A stretch of 64,000 bases of DNA from Heritiera littoralis. Lineage: Eukaryota; Streptophyta; Magnoliopsida; Malvales; Malvaceae. Below the pieces are notes generated by a model. It saw only the letters and a list, made by a program, of their open reading frames with translations, ran no database searches and was not told the origin of the DNA. The stretch's first letter is position 1; the number at the start of each line of letters is the position of its first letter. Made by a program: the position numbers and the translations under genes. The stretch spans positions 682,001 to 746,000 of the forward strand of contig JAPDPK010000010.1 of NCBI GenBank assembly GCA_031772115.1, in the 5' to 3' direction. Positions 33,158 through 45,813 of the stretch are shown one piece after another.

Positions 33158-35778
33158 CCCATTGATGAGTGTCGTCAGTCACCAAAAATAAAATTTCCTA
33201 ACTCTACTATGTAGATAGCGGAGTAAGGGTCGAACCCACAGAGACTGAATTTTTTAAGTTAATTATTAAATTAAAAATCTAATCTTAGGGTTTAGGGAAA
33301 GAAGAAGTTTGGGGGTTTTGGAGACTATTCTAAAATAAAGAAAACAAGAATTATTAAGTATCAAAGACAAATAGCAAAAAGCTTCAGTTACGAGGCAATC
33401 AATCATTCTTGGATTTTGATGTTGATCATTGATTACAAAATATTATTGTCAATTAAATAGTCAACCGTAGCATAACAACAAGCTCTGTTACACCATCTTT
33501 CCTTACTGAGTCGTTAGTTAAAACAAGCTCTTTAACTAATCTGTAACTACTTAACCTACCTAGAACAAGCTCTCTAGATATAAGTTGTAGCAGCATTAAC
33601 AACAAGAAAGATATGGGTTAACATTAGATAACAAACATATAAGCTCGGTTTATTTAATCTAAACCTTAATTCTCCTCCATCCCTAGTGATTAACTCCACA
33701 AGCAATTACGGACTTATGTTTTTAATCTGGCGGTAGATTATTTAATTTAACTAAATAGTGTGCACCCTATCTAATCAAACAAATAATCATTATAATGTGC
33801 TCAAAGAATCTTGGATATTTAATCAACAATTATATAATAGGTTCAAGAATCTCACAACATGCTTTTCCCAAGAATAATCAATTTACCTCATAACTGAATA
33901 AGAAAACTACTCACTAGACATATTCAAGATCATAAAATTCAAGTTTAATATCATAAAGAAGACAATTATCATGCAATAAACAATTAAACTATCAATCTTT
34001 AATAATATCAAACAAAAAATCTATCTTTTTCTCACCCATTGATGAGTGTCGTCAGTCACCAAAAATAAAATTTCCTAACTCTACTATGTAGATAGCGGAT
34101 TAAGGGTCGAACCCACAGAGACTGAATTTTTTAAGTTAATTATTAAATTAAAAATCTAATCTTAGGGTTTAGGGAAAGAAGAAGTTTGGGGGTTTTGGAG
34201 ACTATTCTAAAATAAAGAAAACAAGAATTATTAAGTATCAAAGACAAATAGCAAAAAGCTTCAGTTACGAGGCAATCAATCATTCTTGGATTTTGATGTT
34301 GATCATTGATTACAAAATATTATTGTCAATTAAATAGTCAACCGTAGCATAACAACAAGCTCTGTTACACCATCTTTCCTTACTGAGTCGTTAGTTAAAA
34401 CAAGCTCTTTAACTAATCTGTAACTACTTAACCTACCTAGAACAAGCTCTCTAGATATAAGTTGTAGCAACATTAACAACAAGAAAGATATGGGTTAACA
34501 TTAGATAACAAACATATAAGCTCGGTTTATTTAATCTAAACCTTAATTCTCCTCCATCCCTAGTGATTAACTCCACAAGCAATTACGGACTTATGTTTTT
34601 AATCTGGCGGTAGATTATTTAATTTAACTAAATAGTGTGCACCCTATCTAATCAAACAAATAATCATTATAATGTGCTCAAAGAATCTTGGATATTTAAT
34701 CAACAATTATATAATAGGTTCAAGAATCTCACAACATGCTTTTCCCAAGAATAGTCAATTTACCTCATAACTGAATAAGAAAACTACTCACTAGACATAT
34801 TCAAGATCATAAAATTCAAGTTTAATATCATAAAGAAGACAATTATCATGCAATAAACAATTAAACTATCAATCTTTAATAATATCAAACAAAAAATCTA
34901 TCTTTTTCTCACCCATTGATGAGTGTCGTCAGTCACCAAAAATAAAATTTCCTAACTCTACTATGTAGATAGCGGAGTAAGGGTCGAACCCACAGAGACT
35001 GAATTTTTTAAGTTAATTATTAAATTAAAAATCTAATCTTAGGGTTTAGGGAAAGAAGAAGTTTGGGGGTTTTGGAGACTATTCTAAAATAAAGAAAACA
35101 AGAATTATTAAGTATCAAAGACAAATAGCAAAAAGCTTCAGTTACGAGGCAATCAATCATTCTTGGATTTTGATGTTGATCATTGATTACAAAATATTAT
35201 TGTCAATTAAATAGTCAACCGTAGCATAACAACAAGCTCTGTTACACCATCTTTCCTTACTGAGTCGTTAGTTAAAACAAGCTCTTTAACTAATCTGTAA
35301 CTACTTAACCTACCTAGAACAAGCTCTCTAGATATAAGTTGTAGCAGCATTAACAACAAGAAAGATATGGGTTAACATTAGATAACAAACATATAAGCTC
35401 GGTTTATTTAATCTAAACCTTAATTCTCCTCCATCCCTAGTGATTAACTCCACAAGCAATTACGGACTTATGTTTTTAATCTGGCGGTAGATTATTTAAT
35501 TTAACTAAATAGTGTGCACCCTATCTAATCAAACAAATAATCATTATAATGTGCTCAAAGAATCTTGGATATTTAATCAACAATTATATAATAGGTTCAA
35601 GAATCTCACAACATGCTTTTCCCAAGAATAATCAATTTACCTCATAACTGAATAAGAAAACTACTCACTAGACATATTCAAGATCATAAAATTCAAGTTT
35701 AATATCATAAAGAAGACAATTATCATGCAATAAACAATTAAACTATCAATCTTTAATAATATCAAACAAAAAATCTAT
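33148..35778. repeat. Three tandem 877-bp units across the solo LTR end
   Basis: Units start at 33148, 34025 and 34902; the same landmark (tttctcaccc) is seen at 33151, 34028 and 34905, exactly 877 apart. Differences are only a few bases (for example gcggag/gcggat and agcagc/agcaac in unit 2). Each unit begins with about 15 bases of flanking DNA including the target duplication cccat, and then carries about 862 bases of LTR end. The duplication therefore happened after the LTR had inserted. Confidence 0.95.
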
Positions 35779-36614
35779 AATCAGGATTATGATCTAATAA
35801 GATTTAAAAAAAAAAAGAAATCACAAAATCTAAAAAAAAAGAAAATAATTTTATAAAACAATAATAAGAAATCAGCAACTAATTAAAAATAAAGAAAAAT
35901 AAAATTTTTATTAAAAACCCTAAAGAAAATCCTACAAGACTAAAAGAGAAGAGGGAGGAGAGGGATGTGAGGGATGTAAAGGGATGCTGTTTATGAGAGC
36001 CTTGTGCTCTTTATATAGGCCTAAGGAAGAGTTTAAAAGACTTTTCTAAGCAATGTGCGATTCAGATAAGAGTTTACTTGGAAAACAAGTAATTTGACTA
36101 GTCAAACTCTTACCTTTATCTCATCATCTTTTACAATTATTTTCTAAGTAAAATTCCTAAGGCCTATTCTTATTAATTAATTACAGATCTAAGACATAAT
36201 AAAATTAAGAAATTATCTTGTCTTAACCAAATCTAGTCTTGAACTTGCTTTGTTGGAATTTCTTCTTAATCTCGTTATTCTACCCAGAATTTCGTACTGA
36301 TTTTGTCCAAATGTTTGACCCACCAAACCATCTCCGATTTTTGCGATCTTGGATATTCTGGAAATCTTGAGAAGTCCTCTACAACTTACATGAAGGCCAC
36401 TTCTTCAAATCAGGTCGTTAAATTGGTCAAAAACGTCAATCTTTCAAGCTAGACAGAAAATACTGCACTTTGCTCTTTTTAGCTTCTTTTTATTCTAACT
36501 TTGATATTTAATACCTAAAACATAAAATAAACATTAGTAAGCTCTTTTAGGCATAAAACAATAATAAAGAAAATATACTAGCACATATAAAATTTACAAA
36601 ATATCATCCTATCA
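33163..36614 (-). mobile_element. Solo LTR of a third family, with internal triplication
   Basis: Begins TGATGAGTGTCG and ends CATCCTATCA on the + strand, with cccat on both sides (33158-33162 and 36615-36619). On the - strand it starts TGATAGGATG and ends CACTCATCA. A TATA box on the - strand at 36017-36009 and the layout upstream of it fit an LTR read on the - strand. No internal region or second LTR is present, so it is a solo LTR formed by LTR-LTR recombination. Without the two extra 877-bp copies it would be about 1.7 kb. Confidence 0.85.
36009..36017 (-). promoter_or_regulatory. TATA box of the solo LTR
   Basis: TATATAAAG on the - strand within the LTR. The triplicated part lies downstream of it, in the R/U5 portion. 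Confidence 0.6.
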
Positions 36615-36839
36615 CCCATATCAATGGAACGAATAAATTTGCTCTTTTTTTTTGTATTATTTCGCTTTTGACTCGAAAGTGAAAACAAAAAGTAGTAAGC
36701 AGTAAAAAGCACTGACAATTGCTATAAGCTAGGACAATCCAAGACAGACGACATTGGCATCCACGTTGAAGCCATCGACAGACTTTTAATTTCTTCATCA
36801 CGGGAGCTTTTAATGTGGCAAAGTAAATATAATTTTCAT

Positions 36840-37240
36840 GTGCGAGACCCTCTCTCGTCAAGGTTGTTCACTTTCGCCCAAGGTGTAGCTTGCGGGAGCC
36901 TCTCTCTCGCCCAAAGCACTGGCGTGCGGGAGCTTTTCTCTCGCCCAAGGCTTGTTGGGTGTGTCAATGGTCGCGTGAATTGCTCTTTCGTGTTAGCTTG
37001 TGACAGAGTGTCTGTCGCATGTCTGTGGGTGTGCAAATCGCTCTATCGCGTGCACTTTGCTCACGATAGACTCTTTTGTCGCATGAAACCTTGTGTGTGA
37101 CAAACTGTTCTGTCGCGTGTATATATATTTTTTTATTATTGTTTTTTACATTTTTTATTTGTGCACGACAGACTATTTTGTTGCGTGAAACCTTGCATGC
37201 GACAAATTGTTCTGTCGCGTGTATAAAAATATATATATAT
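36840..37240. repeat. Short repeats near the right LTR of element C
   Basis: Repeated 'ctctcgcccaaggc' (36860-36960) and a roughly 103-bp direct repeat: the stretch from about 37075 (tgtcgcatgaaaccttg...tgttctgtcgcgtgtata) recurs from about 37178. TA-rich runs follow each copy. It is the same motif family as 30400-32250, so both belonged to one region before the solo LTR inserted. Confidence 0.75.
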
Positions 37241-37426
37241 ATATATATTTTATATATATATTTTTGCAGCGTTTCTATCGACAACCACTCAAAAGGACTT
37301 TTCTTTTCATTGTTCCTATGGCAATTTTATCTTTCGTGAATCTAGCAGTCTCCCGCGGGTCTTCCGCACCCTTTCGCAGACTTTTATACTTGGCTTTTTG
37401 CTCAATTTCCCACAATTGGTGCTAAT

Positions 37427-37820
37427 TGTTGTTGCACAAAACAATAATGATTGGTTGCTGATGTCACATCTCGATCTTCGTGTCAAGCTGTCCCCCAGAA
37501 TTCTTCAAGAAAGAAAACCATCAAGGGGCGCAAGGGTTTTCCCTTGCGAGCGCACTTCGATGCTTAAGTCAGACAGAATTTTTAGCGGCATTTTTGTAGG
37601 TCAATAGAGCTTAGGATTTAAGAATGATACCTGTGACCTATTTATGGGAATTGTTTTGCGCGTAATTACTTTTAAGACCCACAATATAAACAATAGCCCA
37701 ATGGATCATTTATGGCCCTTCTGAATGTTATTTCTTCTTGGGCTTAAACTATCATTTGGCCCAATAATCTTCAGTTTGACTTATAGAAAAGCCTAGTAAT
37801 CTTTAACTTGACCTACATCA
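37427..37820 (-). repeat. 5' LTR of element C
   Basis: 394 bp, pairs with 26911-27303. On the + strand it starts TGTTGTTGCA and ends CTACATCA. I do not recognise a standard primer binding site next to it on the - strand, so the primer tRNA is unknown. Confidence 0.87.
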
Positions 37821-37825
37821 ATTAC
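37821..37825. repeat. Target site duplication (right) of element C
   Basis: attac, identical to 26906-26910. Confidence 0.85.
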
Positions 37826-39564
37826 AATAATAAATCAAATATATAAAAAAAAATTATATAATTTCAATATTTGTTTGAACTTTGAATTTGATATTTTGTG
37901 CAACACATTAAGAACATTATAATAAAATTAAATTTAAACTATATTTTCTTAAATTTTCAAGTATAGAAAGATATTAAATTTACATTAAAAAAACCTAATC
38001 TTAAAATTAAAATTCAAGTTTTTAAGATTAGAAAAAGTTAAGTAATTAAATTAAACAATACAAGTACAATTTTTTTGATAAGCTTAGACATAAGTAAAAG
38101 AGAAAATTATAAATCAAGCTAGTGGTAATTTTATTTTTAGCATTAAAACAAAAGACATTAATAAATCAAGCTTGTGGTAATTAATTATTTATTATATTAT
38201 AATAATCTTATACATGAATAAATTCATTTGTTATCTTATAATAATGATTTGTATATTATATTATAATAATCTTTTAAGAATAAATTATGCAATCTCTTAA
38301 TGTGTAAGTATTATTTTGATAGAATTAAGTATTTATTAAAAATAATTTACTTATTATCTATTAAATATAAAATTAAAGTGTGGATAAAAATAATAATTCT
38401 AATAGTAAATTAAAGTGTAATTTAATAATATACTAGAGTATTATTATTGTGTAAGCGGTAATTTTAATAAAATTTGTTTTTTATACTTTATTAAAATTAT
38501 TAATTATATTTAAATAACTAGCATTATATTAATTAATTTGGTAATATCTATTATTTAACATTTTAATTAGACATTCAATCAATTGGTGTATATCTAATAT
38601 TATTATATTAATGTGAACATGAAAAAATTAATATTCAATTGGTGTATAACTATATATGATATGATTATATCAAATGTTATTATTGATAATATAATGTCAA
38701 TTGATGTATATAACTAATTTAATTTAATGTTCTAAATTTTTAATGAGATATTTGATTAATTAGTGTGTACGAGTACAATTATATTTAATATAATAATGTT
38801 AATATTATAATTTATGTATAAACCAAAAACAAAATAAATATAAAATTGAGATAATTGGCTGACCAATTATTCATTATATTAAGCATTTTTTTAATGTATA
38901 CTATAATTTTAGTCAACATTATAATTGAACAACTAGTTAACTAGTTATATAGTTAGATTTAATTTAATTACTAATTATGTTGGTATTTAAAAAAACAAAA
39001 TAAATGTAAAAAATTCTTAAAAATTTAAAATTTTATTAAAAATATAATATAATTATTAAAATAGCTAATAAAACAAAGTAGAAAGAAAGAAATTTATTGA
39101 ACTAAAAGTGTCCAAATTCCAAGGGTCCAACATTGACCTAAAAAAATATAATGACCTAATAAGTTATTATTAAGATTATAAAGTCATTTATATAAATGTT
39201 TAATTATTTAATGTAATTTATTTATAATTTGTTAGTTATTTATTTGTATAGTTAATACTTTTGGATTTTCACTTTCCTTTAGTTTTACTCTCTCTCTCTC
39301 TATATATATTTGGCTCACTTAAAAAATAAATTTTTATATAATTATTAATGTATAAATATATATTTTATAACAAATGTGAATATCGTAGAAAATAAAAAAA
39401 TAATAATTGTCAAGTAATAAAAACATTAAAATTTAAAAATTTATATTTATATAAATATTTATTAAATTTTAACTTTAATTTAGAATTTCTATTATATTTT
39501 TATTTAACTATATAAATTAAATTAATTATTACATTCAAAATTATAAAAATATTTATAACTTATA
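37826..39564. other. AT-rich intergenic DNA
   Basis: About 1.7 kb of very AT-rich DNA with no gene or motif I can support. A short CT/TA microsatellite lies near 39290-39310. Confidence 0.6.
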
Positions 39565-39584
39565 AAAATTTCAAAATAATTTAA
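39565..39584. repeat. Target site duplication (left) of the LINE
   Basis: A 16-20-bp stretch including 'tttcaaaataatttaa' recurs at 45794-45813 after the poly-A end. The length ambiguity comes from A residues shared with the poly-A tail. Long variable duplications are typical of LINE insertion. Confidence 0.88.
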
Positions 39585-39741
39585 TGCAAACGATAAGAAA
39601 CTTTGTTTGGCAAAAGCAGCCATCGGTGGGTTCAGTTTAAGCCACAAATCAGATTGTAGCTATTTTTTACAAGGAACAAAGATTCTCTCTCTTTACAATC
39701 TTAATCTCTAAAATTCTCTGCGAATCGCGTAAACAGCAATT

Positions 39742-41378
39742 ATGCAAACCCAGGATGAAAATATTCCTATCAGTTCAGAGATAGATGATCTGAAAGGTAG
39801 AAGTTTGAAAAGAACAAAAAATGGAGAGTTTAAACGACAAGAAGTCATGGAGTGAATTGAGACAAACCGATTTGGATACTCCTACAGAGATTCTCTAGTG
39901 GGTAGTCAAGACTCTTCTGTATTTTCTGAGATTAGCAAACCTTCATATTTTGATGAGGATTCTGATCAGGAAAATGAAGAAAGCGACGATATCCCAACAA
40001 TTCTTCTTTCGAAAGAAGAGAAAAACAGGATAAGAACCCCCTGGAGAAACGCTATAATAGTCAAAACTTTTGGAAAATCAGTAGGATATAATTACCTCCT
40101 TCCAAGAGTCAGAGGGTTATGGAAACCTTACGGAAGAATAGACTGTATCGACTTAAGTAACGGATTTTTCCTCTTCAGATTCTCAAACAATGAAGACTTC
40201 TATAAAGTAATCTATGGAGGACCTTGGTTCGTTACCTCACTATGAGATTGTGGGAACCAGGTTTTATTCCACAAACTTCATCAGCATTTTCCACAACTGC
40301 AGTTTGGGTTAGGCTCCCAGATCTACCGATCGAGTTCTTCGACAGAGGTATCTTACAGAGGATTGGTAATCAGATTGGCAAACTTCTGAAAATAGATACA
40401 TGTACTGAGCAGAACTCTAGAGTCAGATACGCTAGAGTCTATGCTCAAGTGGATCTCGATAAGCCACTGATCCCAAAAATTAGAATAGGATGAATTCTCC
40501 AGAACATAGTTTATGAGGGAGTAAATTTATGTTTTAAATGTGGAATTATTGGACATAGGAAGGAACACTGTAACAGTGACAAAGAGGCTGAAACGGTGGT
40601 GGAATCAACCAAGGAAGCACAACAACCGGGACAGCAAGAAGTGGAAAATACAACTGGTGAGAAGGAGACGTACGGACCATGGATGCTGGTATCGAGGAAG
40701 AAGAACAGACAAGGAAAGACACAAGAACCAGGTAAGGAAGACCCGATCCGAAAACCGTTTTCACAAGAAGAAAGAGTAACGGGAGAAAAATCGGGGCATG
40801 TGAAGGAGTCAGGAAAACGGATAGAAAATCAGACTTTTTTCTTTATGGGACAGAGCAATAACAATTACTTGGAAATGACAAGCAAGGACACGGAAGAGAC
40901 TAGACAAAGAAATACTGAGAAGGGGAAAGAGAAAATGAATATCTCCATGAGAACAACTAGTGTTGAGAAAAAACAACACCAAAAACCGATCAGCATTAAG
41001 ATTACCGAAGAACAGAGCCCACCTATATTCTCACCTGGTTCAGAATTTAAGCAAAATGGAAGACATTCAAAAAACATTCAAAAACCTCGACATGATGTTC
41101 TTGGTACTGGACGGAAGAACCATCAAAATGCGACAAGCGCTGGAGAATTTGCTAAGCTCCAACAATCGAATGGAAGGATAGAGCAGGGAGGAAAAAAGGT
41201 AAACATGGAACAACATAGTTCTGACAATGGATATTCCAGAGCCACAACCATTCCTTCAGCGCTTACCTTGCCCTCAAGAACAAATAACACTCAGTCAGAA
41301 GGAGATATTACCCCGATTCAAGAATGCAAGTTGAAGCAGATTCAGTTGGATTCGATTCAGTGGGAAGAAATAGAATAG
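39742..41378 (+). pseudogene. LINE ORF1, RNA-binding gag-like protein with DUF4283
   Basis: Starts at the ATG 39742, 157 bases after the LINE start. A TGA near 39850 interrupts the N-terminus; the same frame resumes through the DUF4283 block (TPWRNAIIVKTFGKSVGYNYLLPRVRGLW...FFLFRFSNNEDF...GGPW). A shift near 40230 leads to VWVRLPDLPIEFFDRGILQRIG...VDLDKPLIPKIRIG. A short CCHC knuckle (CFKCGIIGHRKEHC) lies near 40540. The long C-terminal part (frame 40596-41378) is hydrophilic, rich in Lys, Glu and Gln, and low-complexity, as usual for plant L1 ORF1. Known role: binds LINE RNA. Confidence 0.88.
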
Positions 41379-41606
41379 AACGAAGACACAACAACACTAA
41401 TCAAAACTCCACCAATGTCGAATCAAACCACAATGGTAATCAAGTATATCCAGGCTGCAGCAGGGGAGAGGAAGTTCGAATGTCTCTAGATGCCACAACA
41501 CTATCGGAGGCCAAACTTCATATGCAAAGCAAAATCAGGGGAAATCAAGAGTACCCTGAAAATAGCCAAATGGCTATTGAACCAGACCAGTAGTGAATCA
41601 TTTCCA

Positions 41607-44600
41607 ATGCGAACTCTATTGTGGAATGCCAGGGGGGCAAGTAGCCCAAATTTTCGGAGATCACTCATGGAGTTAAGCAGAATTAATAAACCAAGCATGG
41701 TAGTCATAACTGAAACCAAGATATCTGGCAACAGAGCTGAAGAAATATCCAATTCCTTGGGGTTCGATGGAGTCTATAGAGTTGATGCGGCGGGGTTTGC
41801 AGGCGGAATCTAGCTGTTGTGGCACCCTTCAGAAGTTTCAGTTAACATTCTCCATGCAGCCCCACAAATCATCCATGCGTCAGTGCAGGTATTCTCCAAT
41901 GGCCCTAATCTCTCTAATTCAAATCATAATCTAAATCAAGGTCACTGGATTTTATCTGCAATTTATGCTAGACCTAAGTTTACCATTAGAAAACAACTTT
42001 GGGAGGATTTGTCAGAGTTTGCCTTAACACATTCCCTACCTTGGTTAATGATAGGGGACTTTAACGACATGATTAGAGGTTTTGAGAAATGTGGAGGTAG
42101 ACCTGTAAATCAATTTAAAGCCAAATGTTATCAAGATTGCATGGATAGCTGTGGAATGATTGATTTAGGATTTGTGGGTCAACAATACACATGGACTAAT
42201 AAGAATCACCTAGGTCAGATTATAAGGGAAAGAATTGGCAAAGCATGGGCAAACGGGGATTGGAAGAACTTATTCCCAAATACCACTGTGTTTCACCTAA
42301 CTAGGGTCCATTCTGATCACAACCCTCTCTTGTTAGATACTAATCCAAAAACTCATCACTTTGGTCCTAAACCTTTTAGGTTTGAAACAATTTGGTTCTC
42401 ACACTTAGGATTCAAAGAGGTAGTAAAAAACATTTGGGATCAAGCCCAACACTCTATACTAGAAGCAATTCCAAACTTTAAAAATAGAATAACTGATTGG
42501 AATAAAAATATATTTGGTAATGTTTTTTCAAAGAAAAAGAAACTTAGAGCTAGGTTAGAAGGAATCTAGAAATTGACATGTAATCATCCTAACCTTAGGC
42601 TCCGGAATTTAGAAGAAAAACTTCAAGTGGAATATCAACAAGTGCTTAAACTCGAGGAGGAATTATGGGCGATTAAAGCACGTGTTAACTAGATTAGTGA
42701 TGGAGATAGAAATACTAGGTTCTATCATATGAGTACCATTCAACATAGAAGTAGGAATAGAATTGTTGCACTTAAAGATAGGGCAGGAAATTGGCTGTCT
42801 GGAACAAATGAAATCAGAAGTTTAATGACAAAACATTTCTCAGAAATCTATAATAGCTCACTAACTTTTAGTGAAAGAAATATAAAGCTTAATAGCAAGA
42901 TGAGTAATCCTTTATTAGAGGATGAAAAAGATAACCTTTGTAGACCGGTGACTAGAATGGAAGTGGTTAAGGCTTTTTTTGGTATGAAGCCTTTAAAGGC
43001 TCCGGGACCAGATGGACTTCATCCTATTTTCTATCAAAGATGTTGGGATATTGTAGGAAACTCCGCCTTTGCTTTTGTGGAACAAGTGTTCCAAAAATCG
43101 GAAATACCGGAGGTTATTACTGAAAGTTTCATTTGCCTAATTCCTAAGAATCAAAATGCGGAAAAAATCAATCAATATAGGCCTATAGGATTATGTAATA
43201 CAGTGTATAAAGCAATTTCAAAAATCATTGTTAATAGGATTAGACCAATACTGGCACGAATAATTAACCCTCTCCAAGCAAGTTTTATTGCAAGGAGAAA
43301 ACCACAGGATAATGCTATCATAGCACAAGAAATTGTTCATACCTTCAACAATAAAAAGGGTAAAGGAGGCTTTATGCTTGCCAAGATTGATCTTGAAAAA
43401 GCCTGTGATAAAATGGAATGGAGCTTCATTTATAAAGTTCTTAATTTCTTTGGCTTTCCTCCAAAACTTATTAAGTTGATAATGTCATGTATAACTACAG
43501 TGTCTATGACTATTCTTGTGAATGGATAGCAAAGCATTAAAATTACACCTTCAAGGGGATTAAGACAGGGTGATCCACTATCACCCTACATTTTTATACT
43601 CTGTATGGAATATCATCTATCAAGATTCAGGAAGTTTGTGATGAGGGGTTATGGGAACAAATCAGGTTGTCTAGGAGGGGACCTAACCTATCACATCTAT
43701 TCTTTGCTGATGACCTCATACTACTAGGTAAAGCTACTAAAACTACAGGTAGAAAAATGAAGGAAGTCCTTAGGGAATTCTGAGAGATTTCAGGTCAAAC
43801 AATTAACCTAGAGAAATCTTCTATCTTGTTTTCACAGAACTTATCCCCTACCTTGAAGGATGAACTTAGTAGAATCTTGCAAATAGATCATACCGATAGC
43901 TTGGGTAGATACCTTGGTTTCAATATCTCAAGAAAAAGAAAAGTCTCAGATTTTAGATTTATTATTGATAAAGTTAGGCAAAAGCTTTTGGGGTGGAAGG
44001 CAAACCTCTTGTCTATGGCTGGAAGAACTACATTAATAAAGTCAGTGTTAGGGTCCATTCCTATGTACTATATGCAAGGAACTCATTTACCTGCTAGCAT
44101 TTGTGATGAATTAAATCGCATTTCTAGGAATTTCCTGTGGCGATCAAACTCTGAAAAGAAAAAGATTCATCTTATAAACTGGGAAATGATCACTAAACCA
44201 AAATGTGAAGGGGGATTAGGAATTAAGGATATGAAAATTCTGAATGAAGTAAACATGGCAAAAATGGGGTGGAGATTAATAGTGGAGAATGAAAGCTTAT
44301 GGGTGCAAATTCTTAGAAATAAATATATGAAAAATGGAGAGTTCAAAACAAAGGCATGTTCTGCTGTTTGGGCAGGTATGAGAAAAGGAAATAATCTCAT
44401 CCAAAAAGGAATTAAATGGATCATTAGAAATGGTGAACGAACTTTCTTCTGGGCTGATAACTGGACTGGCCTTGGTCCTTTGAATAAAGTTGTGCATGGA
44501 CCTTGGCTACCACAAGACAATATCCTTCCAGTCAAAGGTGTCTTAACTCAAGAAGGAAATTGGGATTGGGATAGATTGAGTAATACCTTACCTGAAGAAA

Positions 44601-45761
44601 TCAAACAAAGGATCCTTGCTATCCCTCTGCAACTTAGAGAGGAGAACCAAGATACCATTAGCTGGAACCTTACCATTAATGGTCAATTCTCTACTGGATC
44701 AGCATACAACATAGCAAAAAACGTTGAGGCTAGTAAGGAAAACTATAAATGGGAGAGAATCTGGAAATTGAAAACCTTGCCAAAAATTCAGAATTTTTTA
44801 TGGCTATGTATGCATAGAAGAATCTTAACTAAACTAAATCTCTTGGAACGAGGAATACCTGTCAATCCAATCTGTCCAAGATGTAATGAAGAGGAAGAAT
44901 CTATAATTCATTGCCTGAGAGATTGTAAAAGTGTTTTTGAATTATAGGAAGCAGTGGGCATTGATGATGAAACCCGAGCCTCATTCAATCTCGAGATTGA
45001 GTAGTGGATCTTGTTTAACTGTAATGCAAAAACTCCAATTGTCTTTGACATTAAAATACCTTGGAATATTGTCTTCTCCTTTGAAATTTGGCACATATGG
45101 TTGGAAAGAAATGCGAGAGTCTTCAATGGAGTGACTATTAATTCCAACTTGTGGGTGGAAAACCTCAAAAAAGGTGTTCAAGAATTTAGGGCAATCATGG
45201 ATCCAGCCAAACCCATTAGAAAGAACATACAAATTAATGTAGGATGGACCCCTCCCCCACCATTATTTTATAAACTTAATTCAGATGGGGTAGCCAAAGG
45301 AAATCCAGGAATGGCTGGAGCAGGAGTTATCAAAGACTATGGGAAATTAGGTGTGTGGTTACTCTAGAAGAATTGGTGTTACAACTAACGTTGGTGCAGA
45401 ACTTTGGGGATTGTATGATGGTCTTGCTCTTGCTGCTAGCAGAGGTCTTACAAACCTGATAGTGGAGTTGGACTCAGAAACTGTAGTCAGGTATGTTAAT
45501 GAGGGTGTAGTTACTTCTCATACTTACTCAACTATTATTTATTCATGCAGGAAGTTGATGCAATAGTTGCAAGTGGACAAAGTGAACCACATTTACCGTG
45601 AGACAAACTCATGTGCTGATAGGCTAGCAAAGATGGGAGTGGAAGCCTCTTATCATTTTGTTATATTTGATGAAATGCCTGATGTTGTTAAAAGTAGTTT
45701 CTCTTTTGACTTCATGGGGACTCTTTATAGCCGTGAAGTGATGTGTTCTGACTTACCTTGA
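41607..45761 (+). pseudogene. LINE ORF2: endonuclease, RT and RNase H
   Basis: Endonuclease domain from the ATG 41607 (LLWNARGASSP; ITETKISG; MIGDFNDM near 42050; HSDHNPLLL near 42310). RT domain in frame 42729-43529 and beyond (PLKAPGPDGLHPIFYQ; PKNQNAEKINQYRPIGLCN; SRGLRQGDPLSPYIF near 43550; catalytic FADDLILLG near 43700). zf-RVT with CPRCNEEEESIIHCLRDC near 44880. RNase H of the plant LINE type near 45270-45640 (SDGVAKGNPG; AELWGLYDGLALA; VELDSE; ETNSCADRLAK), all four acidic positions readable. Stops: TAG near 41812 and TAG near 42692, both at positions where Trp is expected; TGA near 43782; stop near 43527; others at the junction to RNase H. Ends at 45761, about 30 bases before the poly-A. 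Confidence 0.92.
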
Positions 45762-45793
45762 TAAATAAATTTTCTCTGTTACTCACCAAAAAA

Positions 45794-45813
45794 AAAATTT
45801 CAAAATAATTTAA
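45794..45813. repeat. Target site duplication (right) of the LINE
   Basis: Pairs with 39565-39584. Confidence 0.88.

Larger units (their letters stand above)
26911..37820 (-). mobile_element. Decayed non-autonomous LTR retrotransposon (element C)
   Basis: Two LTRs of 393 and 394 bp, roughly 92-94% alike by eye, enclose 10.1 kb and are flanked by attac. The purine-rich stretch next to the left LTR reads correctly only on the - strand, and the one recognisable pol remnant (protease, 29709-30165) is also on the - strand. No RT or integrase motif is visible. It contains a 39-bp tandem array, a TTA microsatellite, a GC-rich hairpin-rich tract and a 3.45-kb solo LTR of another family. A + strand coding-like stretch beside its 3' LTR is reminiscent of the antisense ORFs known in some Tat-lineage elements; lineage assignment is inference. 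Confidence 0.85.
39585..45793 (+). mobile_element. Near full-length L1-type LINE (mutated)
   Basis: A 6.2-kb non-LTR retrotransposon with a 5' leader, ORF1 (DUF4283 plus zinc knuckle), ORF2 (endonuclease, RT, zf-RVT, RNase H) and a short poly-A end after 'ttactcacc'. It is flanked by a long target duplication, so both ends are intact. Several stops interrupt the ORFs, so it is not active. Confidence 0.93.

Noticed and set aside
33163..36614. Reading the triplicated region as a complete LTR element with three LTRs
   Set aside because: The 877-bp spacing is exact with no interior between units, and only one pair of LTR ends with a matching cccat duplication exists.
36964..37339. ORFs on both strands with repeated 'IHATEQFV' or Ile/Tyr runs
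   Set aside because: They come from the 103-bp direct repeat and the TA-rich runs.
41501..45232. Minus-strand ORFs across the LINE
   Set aside because: They are antisense shadows of ORF2, whose motifs read clearly on the + strand.
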